Origin: Gp13-AA77 sp035949375
Lineage (GTDB): Bacteria; Acidobacteriota; Terriglobia; UBA7540
Reading direction: 5' to 3'
NCBI GenBank assembly: GCA_035949375.1
Contig: DASZIG010000122.1
Location: forward strand, 1-64,000
DNA: 64,000 bases
Part shown: positions 16,106 through 24,038 of the stretch, piece by piece
How the letters are laid out: each line of letters opens with the position of its first letter
Numbering within the stretch: the stretch's first letter is position 1
Notes under the pieces: model-generated
Told to the model about the DNA's origin: nothing
Seen by the model: only the letters and a program-made list of their open reading frames with translations
The model's database searches: none
Position numbers and translations under genes: made by a program

Positions 16106-17191
16106 ATGCATCCTGTTCTCGGCAATCTCCGCAAGCTTGGGCTGTACCTCTTCGGCTGGACCCCGTTCGTGGTGCTGGTGGCCGACCAGCTCAAGACGAG
16201 CGGGGGGCTGACGCTCGGGGAAGCCGTGGCGCTGGCGATTCCGCTCTGCCTGCTGTACGCGCTCCTCTGCCTTTCTTCGTGGTACGTGTGCCGTCTGACT
16301 CCTCTGCGCGTGAGGGGTGTGGACAGGATTCTGATCACACATCTTGCGGCCAGCGTCGTGGCGAGCACGCTCTGGATTCTCATCGCGCGCGGCGTGGCCA
16401 TGGCACTCGCGGATCTCAACCTGCTGTCGTCGCCGCGCGACCAGGTCACGCGGGCCACCGGGCTGCTTTTCGGACCGGGCGTGCTGCTTTACTTGCTGAC
16501 CGTGGCGATGCACTACGTGCTGCTGGCCGTTGAGGCCTCGCGCCAGGCGGAGGCGCGCGAAGCGGAGGCGCAGATCCTGGCGCGCGAGGCGGAGTTGCGG
16601 GCCTTAAAGGCGCAGATCAATCCGCATTTCCTGTTCAACAGCCTGCATTCCATCAGCGCGCTCACCACGCTCGATCCCATGCGCGCCCGGGAGATGTGCG
16701 TGCTGCTCGGCGATTTCCTGCGCCGCACGCTCGGCCTCGGCGAACGGACCACCATCCGGCTCGGGGACGAGATGGAGCTTGTGGACCGCTACCTGCGCGT
16801 CGAAAAAGTGCGCTTCGGATCGCGGCTCGACATGAAGGAAGAGATCGATCCGGACGCGCTCGAGGCTGATGTCCCGCCGCTTCTCCTCCAGCCGATGGTC
16901 GAGAACGCGGTGGCGCACGGAATCTCCGGCCTGCCCGACGGCGGCTGGATCCGATTGCGCGCGCGGCGCCAGCAGGACGAAATCGAGATCGTGATCGAGA
17001 ACAAGTTTGACGCGGACTCGCCGCCTTCGCGGCGCAATGGCGTGGGACTCGAGAACGTCCGGCGGCGCTTGGCCGCGTGTTATGGCGCGCGCGCCCAAAT
17101 GCGCGTGACGAGCGAGGGAGATTGCTTCCGCGTGAGTCTGGTTCTGCCCTGGCAGACCAACGGCAAAGGGGATTATGGACAGCGCGCCTAA
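16106..17191 (+). CDS. LytS-like sensor histidine kinase
   Basis: This 361-residue protein has several N-terminal membrane helices (up to about residue 150), a short linker helix (EAREAEAQILAREAELRAL), then a His_kinase domain with the phosphoacceptor in LKAQINPHFLFNSLHSISAL. The ATP-binding part has the N-box QPMVENAVAHGI and a GVGLENVRRRL lid. This is the class paired with LytTR regulators. It overlaps the regulator gene by 17 nt and follows the LiaF-like gene, so all three are likely one signalling unit at the inner membrane. Confidence 0.9.
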   Translation: MHPVLGNLRKLGLYLFGWTPFVVLVADQLKTSGGLTLGEAVALAIPLCLLYALLCLSSWYVCRLTPLRVRGVDRILITHLAASVVASTLWILIARGVAMALADLNLLSSPRDQVTRATGLLFGPGVLLYLLTVAMHYVLLAVEASRQAEAREAEAQILAREAELRALKAQINPHFLFNSLHSISALTTLDPMRAREMCVLLGDFLRRTLGLGERTTIRLGDEMELVDRYLRVEKVRFGSRLDMKEEIDPDALEADVPPLLLQPMVENAVAHGISGLPDGGWIRLRARRQQDEIEIVIENKFDADSPPSRRNGVGLENVRRRLAACYGARAQMRVTSEGDCFRVSLVLPWQTNGKGDYGQRA

Positions 17192-17942
17192 AGTGCGGGC
17201 AGTGATCGTCGACGATGAGGATCTGGCGCGGCAGTTGCTGCGCGAATTGCTGCGCGCCCATCCCGAGATCGACCTGGTGGCGGAGTGCGCCAACGGCTTC
17301 GACGCCGTCAAGGCCGTGACGGAACTGAAGCCCGACCTGCTCTTCCTGGACGTGCAGATGCCCAAGCTCGACGGCTTCGAAGTGCTCGAGCTTGCCGGAC
17401 CGGTGCCGGCCGTGATCTTCGTGACCGCCTATGACCAGTTCGCGCTCCGAGCTTTTGAGGCTCACGCTGTGGACTATCTCCTCAAGCCCTTCGGCGCGGA
17501 CCGGCTGAAGACGGCCATCGAGCACTGCCGCGAGCGCCTGAGCGGCCGGACGACGGACGAGCGCGGGCAGGACCTCGCGGAACTGGCCGCCGCGGCCCGC
17601 CCGCCGGCGCAATTTTCCGAGCGCCTGGTGGTCCGCGACGGATCGAAGGTCATCCTTATTCCGGTCCGCAAGCTCGATTACGCGGAAGCTCAGGACGATT
17701 ACGTGGCCCTCGCGGTGGAAGGCCGGAAACACCTGAAGCAACAGACGATTTCCAGCCTGGAAAAGGCGCTCGATCCCAAGCGCTTCCTCCGCATCCATCG
17801 CTCGTACCTGGTGAACCTCGAGCGCGTGGCCAGGATCGAGCCCTACGGCAAAGACACGCACGTGGCGGTGCTCGCGACGGGCGCGCAAATTCCCGTCAGC
17901 CGCGCCGGATACGCGCGGCTTCGCGAGGCGCTGGGCGAGTAA
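17175..17942 (+). CDS. LytR/AlgR-type response regulator with LytTR DNA-binding domain
   Basis: This 255-residue protein has a receiver domain: acidic pair in VIVDDEDLAR, phosphoacceptor Asp in DLLFLDVQMPKLDG, Lys in YLLKPFGADR. The C-terminal LytTR domain (about 150-255) shows LVVRDGSKVILIPVRKLDYAEAQDDYV and FLRIHRSYLVNLERV. LytTR proteins bind direct repeats upstream of targets, often envelope genes. No clear LytTR binding pair is seen near 15000, so autoregulation cannot be claimed. It is the last gene of the operon. Confidence 0.93.
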   Translation: MDSAPKVRAVIVDDEDLARQLLRELLRAHPEIDLVAECANGFDAVKAVTELKPDLLFLDVQMPKLDGFEVLELAGPVPAVIFVTAYDQFALRAFEAHAVDYLLKPFGADRLKTAIEHCRERLSGRTTDERGQDLAELAAAARPPAQFSERLVVRDGSKVILIPVRKLDYAEAQDDYVALAVEGRKHLKQQTISSLEKALDPKRFLRIHRSYLVNLERVARIEPYGKDTHVAVLATGAQIPVSRAGYARLREALGE

Positions 17943-18005
17943 GGTCCGTGCGAAAAACTGAGAAACGGCGGCTGTTGCCGCGAGGCGCATGTTTAGCCCA
18001 GTTAA

Positions 18006-20639
18006 CTAGTCTACTCTTAAGGCCCGCAGCGGATCGAGACCCGCGGCGCGCCGGGCAGGCACGTATCCCGCCCCTAGAGCGATCGCGACGAGCAGCGCCC
18101 CGACGGCTGCAAACGTCATTGGGTCCGTGGCACGGATGCCGTAGAGGAACGCCGCGAGCACCCGCGTCAGCAGCAAAGCAGCGGCGATTCCCACGGCGAG
18201 GCCGCCCAGCACGAGTTTGAGGCTCTGCCCGAGCACCAATCCGAACACGCTGCCTCGCGTAGCTCCGAGCGCCATCCGCACGCCGATCTCAAAGGTTCGT
18301 TGCGAGGTCGTGTAAGACACCACGCCATACACGCCGATGGCCGCGAGCAGCAGGGCGGCGGCGGCGAAGCCGGCAAAAAGCCACATCATGGAACGCGGCT
18401 GGTCGAGCGAGCCGGCAACCACCTGCTGCATGGTCTGGATATCGCTCACCGGCACGTTGGGATTGGAATCTCGCACAATCTCGCGGATGCGGGCGGCGAC
18501 CGCGGCCGGGTCGGAGCCGGCGCGCACCAGTAGCGTCATCGAGGTGGGAATCTCGCGCTGGTTGTCGCCCACGGCCTGCGGATAGGGCATGTAGACGGCG
18601 CCGCCGAGCCAGTTCGGCGACCGGTCGGCCAGATCATACTGGCGCACATCGCCCACCACGCCCACCACCGTCCTCCAGGGATCGCCATCGCTCCAGACGG
18701 TGCGGATATGCTTGCCGATCGGGCTTTGCCCGGGCCAGAATTTCCGCGCGGTGGCGGCGTTCACCACCACCACGGGGGCGGACTTTTCGGAGTCCGCCCC
18801 GGTGAACATCCTGCCCTCGAGCAGCGGAATCTGCAGGATTCGAAAATAGTCCGGCGTGACCGCGCCCGCCCAGAGCATTGGCGCCAGATCCTGGCCGGCC
18901 ACGAGCGCGTGACCCTCGAGTTCCGTCGGAATACTGGGCGTCTCGCCGCTCAAGGGAAGCGTGTTGGCGGCGGCCGCATCAGACACGCCCGTGATTTGCT
19001 GTGTCCGCTCGACCAGTTCGTTGTACAGCGCGACGCAAGCCGCCCGTTCGCGGCACAGCGATTTATTGGGCGACACGCGCACGGTGAGGATGCTACCCGG
19101 AGCGAAACCCGGATTCACCTGCCCCAGCGTCCAGAGGCTCTTGATCAGCAGCCCGGCGCCGATGGCGAGGGCGGCGGCGAGCGCCACTTCACCCGCAATC
19201 AGCGCGCTGCGCACGCGCACGCCGGCCGACCCCGTCGACCGCTGGCCGCCGGTCTTCACCGCCGTCGCGAGGTCGGTTTTCGAGGCGCTGAGCGCGGGCG
19301 CGAGGCCGAAGAGCAGGCCCGTCACCACGGCTACAGCCAGCATCAGCACCTCCACCCGCCAGTCCAGGTGAATCTCACCGGCGCCGGGAGCGGCGGGCGG
19401 CAACAGCCGCTTGAACTCCGTGAGCGTCGCGCTAGCCGCCACGAGACCGAGCACACCTCCGGCTAGCCCGAGCGCAACGCTCTCGGTCAGCAGTTGACGG
19501 ATGATGCGGCCGCGTCCGGCGCCGAGCGCCGCGCGCAACGACATTTCTTTCCGGCGGGCGGTGGCGCGGGAAAGCAGCAGGCCGGCCACGTTGGCGCAGG
19601 CGATCAGGAGCACCAGCCCGACCGCGTATTGCAGGACGATGAGCCGTTGGCGAAAATCACTGGTGAGATCCTGTTGCAATGGCAGCACCGTGGCGTCCGA
19701 GTTCCAACTGGCCGGCATAGGATACGGGAACAGCGGAAGGGTGCCGACGATCAGAGGATGAAGCTCGTTGCGCGCCTGGGCGAGCGTCACCCCGGGCCGC
19801 AGCCTCGCGATGAGCGGCATGAAACCTCCGTGCCAGGTCGCGAACGAATCCCGCGAGTCGATATGCAGCGGGATCCAAAGCTCGACCTGGGCGGAGGGAA
19901 ATTCGAATGACGACGGCATCACGCCCACGACCTGCCGGTCCACGCCATCCACCGTGATCACTCGCCCGATGATGCGCGGATCGCCGCCGAACTTCCTCTG
20001 CCACAACCCGTGACCGAGCAGGACCACCGCGTCCTGCCCGGGATGATCCTCGCCCGGCCGGAAAACGCGGCCGGATTCGGGTCCGGCCTGAAGCACCATG
20101 AACAGGTTGGACGAAATCGCGCTCCCGGCCACGCGCATCGCCTCGCCGGTGCCGGTCAGGTTGAACTCCGAATCCGTGGTGAACCCGGACATGTCCATCG
20201 TCCGGCTTCGCTCCTGCATCGCCGCCATGGCGCCCTGCGGATAGTAGGCCGTCACGCGCACCAACCGTTCGGGCTCGCTATAGGGCAAAGGCCGGATCAG
20301 GACGCCGTCGATCAGGCTGAACATAGCGGCGTTGCCGCCGATTCCAAGCGCGAGCGACAGGACGGCGAGAAGCGTGAAAGCCGGGCTTCGCTTGAACGTA
20401 CGCAATGCGTAGCGCAGATCCTGCGACAACATCTCGAAGAATCCCAGACTGTTCATGGTGTAGATTTCCTCCCGGATCAAAACCGGATTGCCAAGCTTCC
20501 TGCGCGCGGCATACCTCGCCTCCTCCGGCGACATTCCTCGCGCCACGTTCTCTTCGATTTCGATCTCAAGATACGAGTCGATTTCGTGCGAGCGCTGGGC
20601 ATCCCAATGATTGCGGAGAAAGAAGCGGTTCCATCTCAT
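18006..20639 (-). CDS. ADOP family permease 1 (acidobacterial duplicated orphan permease)
   Basis: This 877-residue membrane protein opens with the ADOP prefix (MRWNRFFLRNHWDAQRSHEI, then ARGMSPEEARYAARRKLGNP), then a first MacB-like periplasmic/FtsX unit (LALGIGGNAAMFSLIDGV; helices near 365-480) and a second (to the C-terminus, SYTTSQRTFEIGVRMALGATR). Each FtsX half resembles the LolC/MacB permease, but no ATPase gene is adjacent, as is typical for this family. The function is unknown; export or lipoprotein movement is inferred from permease homology. It is the first of three paralogues in a row on this strand. Confidence 0.93.
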   Translation of the reverse strand: MRWNRFFLRNHWDAQRSHEIDSYLEIEIEENVARGMSPEEARYAARRKLGNPVLIREEIYTMNSLGFFEMLSQDLRYALRTFKRSPAFTLLAVLSLALGIGGNAAMFSLIDGVLIRPLPYSEPERLVRVTAYYPQGAMAAMQERSRTMDMSGFTTDSEFNLTGTGEAMRVAGSAISSNLFMVLQAGPESGRVFRPGEDHPGQDAVVLLGHGLWQRKFGGDPRIIGRVITVDGVDRQVVGVMPSSFEFPSAQVELWIPLHIDSRDSFATWHGGFMPLIARLRPGVTLAQARNELHPLIVGTLPLFPYPMPASWNSDATVLPLQQDLTSDFRQRLIVLQYAVGLVLLIACANVAGLLLSRATARRKEMSLRAALGAGRGRIIRQLLTESVALGLAGGVLGLVAASATLTEFKRLLPPAAPGAGEIHLDWRVEVLMLAVAVVTGLLFGLAPALSASKTDLATAVKTGGQRSTGSAGVRVRSALIAGEVALAAALAIGAGLLIKSLWTLGQVNPGFAPGSILTVRVSPNKSLCRERAACVALYNELVERTQQITGVSDAAAANTLPLSGETPSIPTELEGHALVAGQDLAPMLWAGAVTPDYFRILQIPLLEGRMFTGADSEKSAPVVVVNAATARKFWPGQSPIGKHIRTVWSDGDPWRTVVGVVGDVRQYDLADRSPNWLGGAVYMPYPQAVGDNQREIPTSMTLLVRAGSDPAAVAARIREIVRDSNPNVPVSDIQTMQQVVAGSLDQPRSMMWLFAGFAAAALLLAAIGVYGVVSYTTSQRTFEIGVRMALGATRGSVFGLVLGQSLKLVLGGLAVGIAAALLLTRVLAAFLYGIRATDPMTFAAVGALLVAIALGAGYVPARRAAGLDPLRALRVD

Positions 20640-20714
20640 AAGTTGCTCTTCCGCCGATCCGCCGTTAACATTATGATTATAAAGCACATAGCTGGTTAGT
20701 TCCTCGGTTTTGAG

Positions 20715-20800
20715 CTATTTTGTCGAGTCCACCACTCACTCAATCCCGATCACTCAATCGTCCGATCACCCGATCTCCGAATCGCTCAATCGCCCGATGA
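20715..20800. repeat. CAATCGCCCGATC-type simple-word repeat
   Basis: The gap between permeases 1 and 2 is made of repeated words: CACTCACTCAATC, CCGATCACTCAATCG, TCCGATCACCCGATC, AATCGCTCAATCGCCCGATG. No reading frame; its right end abuts the stop of permease 2. Confidence 0.6.
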
Positions 20801-20802
20801 CT

Positions 20803-23502
20803 TCACTCCTCTCTAAGCGCCGCCATGGGATCGAGATTCGCGGCCCTACGCGCCGGAAGGTAGCTGGCTGCCACCGCGACCACTGCCAACAGGGCGGTGC
20901 CCAGGGCCAAGGTGACCGGATCGTAGGACTTCAGGCCGAACAGCATCGAGCTCGCAGCCCTGCCCGCGGCCAGCGATAGCGCGATGCCGACAACGAGCCC
21001 GATGGCCAGCAGCATGCCGGCCTCACGGACAATCATGGCGACGATTTCGCCACGGCCGGCGCCGAGCGTCATGCGGATTCCGATCTCGTTGGTTCGGCGC
21101 ACGACCATGTATGACATCACGCCGTAAAGACCGATGATGGCCAGCAGTGCGGCGAGAAATCCGAAGAAGCCTGACAGCGTCGCCATCAGCCGTTCGCGCA
21201 GGAGTTTTTCGTGGATCATCGTCTGCAGGACCCGAAACTCGATGCTGATGTCCGGGTTCGCTTGGGCCACAGCTCGCTTCACGCCGGAGGTGAGATCGGA
21301 CAACGGGAGGTGAGAACGAATCACGATCTCCTGCGAAGGATCCGGTTCAGGGTCCTGAGAAGTTGGGAGGTAAACGATGGGCGAAAAGTCCTCGCGAATG
21401 TCCTGATATTTCGTGTTTTTCACAAGGCCGACGATCTCGTATTCCGCTTGAGGTTTGCCATGCGCGCTTCCTTCCCATGCCCTCCGCCCGATCGGATTTG
21501 CACCACCGGCGATCTCGCGTGCAAACGCCTCGTTGACGATAGCGACCTTCGGGGATGCCGGAGTGTCCCGGTCGTTAAAATCACGGCCGGCCAGGAGCGT
21601 AGTTCCCATGGTTTTGAAAAAATCCGGGCTCACGCGGTTGAACCAGGACGTCTTGGCCTGCGACGCCTCCGATGTATCCATCCAGAACCTGCGGTTCGTG
21701 AAGGCGCCGCTCGTCGGGACCACGTACGTTTCGGCCGCCGAATCCACGCCCGGAGTGGAGCGAAGGCGCTCCAGCAGATCGTGCTTGAAAGGCTCGCGGC
21801 GCGCCGTCGGAAGCTTCAGCGGCGTCAGGTCAAGATCGGTGACCAGCATGCCAGTGCGCTGAAAGCCCAGGTCGAGAGTGAGCAGGTTGCGCAGACTGCG
21901 GCTGAAAAGGAGCGCACCCACCAGCAGCACGAGCGATAGAGCCACTTGTGAGATCACGAGCACCCGCCGCAAGCCGAACCGCTCGCGATTGGCTGTCATT
22001 CCACGGCTTCCCGACTTCATGGCCTCGACAGGCGGCACGCGCGTGGCGCGCAAGGCAGGCACTAAACCGAATAGGACCGTCGCGACCGTTGCCAAACCCG
22101 CAGTGAAGGCGAATACCAGCCGGTCCGGGTTCAGATTCAGGAACACCGCGTTCCCTTGCGTGCTCATGAACGCGACCATGAACCCAGCCAGCGTACGCGC
22201 CAGCAGCAGCCCCGCAGCGGCGCCGGCCGCAGCCAGCAGACAGCTTTCGGACAGCAACTGCCGCACCAAACGCCCGCGCGAAGCTCCTAAGGCGAGGCGC
22301 ACGGCGATCTCACGCTCACGCGCACTGGCCCGCGCCAGCATCAGGTTGGCGAGATTCGCACAGGCGATCAAAAGCACCAACCCTGTAATCGCGAGCAGCA
22401 AAACGAGAGGGTCGGACGATTGTTGGCGCAGCGAGGAAACGCCGCTTCCGGCGGGATACGCCGCCAATTTAAACCCGAGGTATGTCTTAACGTTGTCGGA
22501 GTCATAGCCCGGGGGCAGGGTAGCCTCGAAAACTCCCGGCGAAATCGAGCCCAGATAGGCCGTGGCCTTGTCGAGCGTCCAACCAGGCTTGAGCCGGCCC
22601 ATCACGGTGAGCCACCAGTCGTAGCGCGTGTCGAGATAGTTGTCTTCGCCGCCCAGAACCGGCTGCGAGCAGATGGGAAGCGCCAAATCGAAAGAGGAGC
22701 CGACATCGAGACCGAAGAAGCCGGCAGGAGTGACGCCCAGAACCTCGACCGGATGGTAGTCAATCGTGACCTGGCGGCCGATCGCCGATGGATCTCCTCC
22801 CAGTTCCCGCTGCCAGAAAGCATAGCTCACCACCACACCTGCGCCGGAGCCGCAGCCTCGCTGGTCGTCGGCGGCGGTGAAGGTCCGCCCCAGAATGGGC
22901 TGAACACCCAGCACGCTAAAGAAAGCTCCGCTCACCCAAATGCCGTGCACCAGGTGAACTTCGCCGCGCGGAGCGAGATTAAAATCGTCCGGGGCCCAGG
23001 CGAAAACACCGGAGAAGGCCTGCTGACGATCGCGGATCTGCTCCCAGAGCGCGTTGGTAAGCTCGGAATGCCAGTTGAAGAAGTTGCCAGTCGTGGCGTC
23101 GTGACTGGGAAGCCTCACCTCGGCGAGTTGCTGCGGATTGCTCACCGGAAGCATGCGCAGGCGGACGGCATCGAGCAGTTGGAAGATGGCCGTGTTGGCG
23201 CCGATGCCGAGCGCGAGCGACAGCAGCGCGACCGCCGCAAATCCAGCATTCAGGCGCAGCGCCCGCATTCCATAGCGAAGGTCCTGCCAAAACGACTCCA
23301 GAAATCCCACGCTGTTCATGAGGTAGATTTCCTCCCGGATCAAAGTCGGATTTCCGAGCTTCCTGCGCGCGGCATACCTCGCCTCCTCCGGCGACAGTCC
23401 TCGCGCCATGTTCTCATCGGTCTCGATCTGAAGATGGGCTTCGATTTCGCGGGAGCGTTCGGCGTCCCATTGCCGGCGGCGGAAAAAGCGGTTCGATTTC
23501 AT
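20803..23502 (-). CDS. ADOP family permease 2
   Basis: This 899-residue paralogue has the same plan: a prefix (MKSNRFFRRRQWDAERSREI, ARGLSPEEARYAARRKLGNP), then two FtsX/MacB-type halves with LALGIGANTAIFQLLDAVRL in the first and RRTNEIGIRMTLGAGR in the second. The periplasmic loops differ strongly from permease 1 (for example RGCGSGAGVVVSYAFWQREL), while the membrane segments and short loops are well conserved. No ATP-binding partner is near. The stop lies at the edge of a word repeat. Confidence 0.93.
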   Translation of the reverse strand: MKSNRFFRRRQWDAERSREIEAHLQIETDENMARGLSPEEARYAARRKLGNPTLIREEIYLMNSVGFLESFWQDLRYGMRALRLNAGFAAVALLSLALGIGANTAIFQLLDAVRLRMLPVSNPQQLAEVRLPSHDATTGNFFNWHSELTNALWEQIRDRQQAFSGVFAWAPDDFNLAPRGEVHLVHGIWVSGAFFSVLGVQPILGRTFTAADDQRGCGSGAGVVVSYAFWQRELGGDPSAIGRQVTIDYHPVEVLGVTPAGFFGLDVGSSFDLALPICSQPVLGGEDNYLDTRYDWWLTVMGRLKPGWTLDKATAYLGSISPGVFEATLPPGYDSDNVKTYLGFKLAAYPAGSGVSSLRQQSSDPLVLLLAITGLVLLIACANLANLMLARASAREREIAVRLALGASRGRLVRQLLSESCLLAAAGAAAGLLLARTLAGFMVAFMSTQGNAVFLNLNPDRLVFAFTAGLATVATVLFGLVPALRATRVPPVEAMKSGSRGMTANRERFGLRRVLVISQVALSLVLLVGALLFSRSLRNLLTLDLGFQRTGMLVTDLDLTPLKLPTARREPFKHDLLERLRSTPGVDSAAETYVVPTSGAFTNRRFWMDTSEASQAKTSWFNRVSPDFFKTMGTTLLAGRDFNDRDTPASPKVAIVNEAFAREIAGGANPIGRRAWEGSAHGKPQAEYEIVGLVKNTKYQDIREDFSPIVYLPTSQDPEPDPSQEIVIRSHLPLSDLTSGVKRAVAQANPDISIEFRVLQTMIHEKLLRERLMATLSGFFGFLAALLAIIGLYGVMSYMVVRRTNEIGIRMTLGAGRGEIVAMIVREAGMLLAIGLVVGIALSLAAGRAASSMLFGLKSYDPVTLALGTALLAVVAVAASYLPARRAANLDPMAALREE

Positions 23503-23610
23503 ACGCAGCTCTTAGGACTTCAACATCCGTGACCCGCGAGGCCCCACCCTTCAGCAGTCAGAACCCCGGCGACAGAAAGCCGATGGCCGACGGCTGCTAT
23601 AATCAAATCC

Positions 23611-23922
23611 ATGGACATCGACAAAACCATGCAGTTCATTCTGGAGACGCAGGCCCAGCTTGAGGCGTCTGCAGCCACGCACGACGAGCGGCTGGCGAGG
23701 CTCGAGGGCGTGGCCGGCGAGCATGACGCGCGCATTGCCAGAATCGAGGCGTCCATCGGCTCGTTAACGGACCTGGTAGGCCGGCTCGCACAGGCTGAAC
23801 TTCGCTTGGTGGAACGCCTGGACCGGCTCAGTGAATACCAACAGCACACCAACGAGCGCTTGAATGCCCTGATCGAAGTGGTCGACAAGTTGGTCCGCCG
23901 CAACGGCTCCTCCGGCAACTGA
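23611..23922 (+). CDS. Small coiled-coil protein
   Basis: This 103-residue hydrophilic protein, MDIDKTMQFILETQAQLEAS onward, is almost entirely heptad-patterned helix (DERLARLEGVAGEHDARIARIEASIG, RLVERLDRLSEYQQHTNERL). It has no signal peptide or membrane segment. It lies alone on the plus strand between two minus-strand permease genes. Likely oligomerises; no function can be assigned. Confidence 0.75.
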   Translation: MDIDKTMQFILETQAQLEASAATHDERLARLEGVAGEHDARIARIEASIGSLTDLVGRLAQAELRLVERLDRLSEYQQHTNERLNALIEVVDKLVRRNGSSGN

Positions 23923-24038
23923 CGCCCGAGTTCCGCGCCTGGACACTCACCACTCGCGACTTGGCTGTCATTGCTCTTCATTTCCTGCGCATCCTTCCAG
24001 TGCATCTATCCTGTGATCCCTTTCGTAAGGCGCACGCC

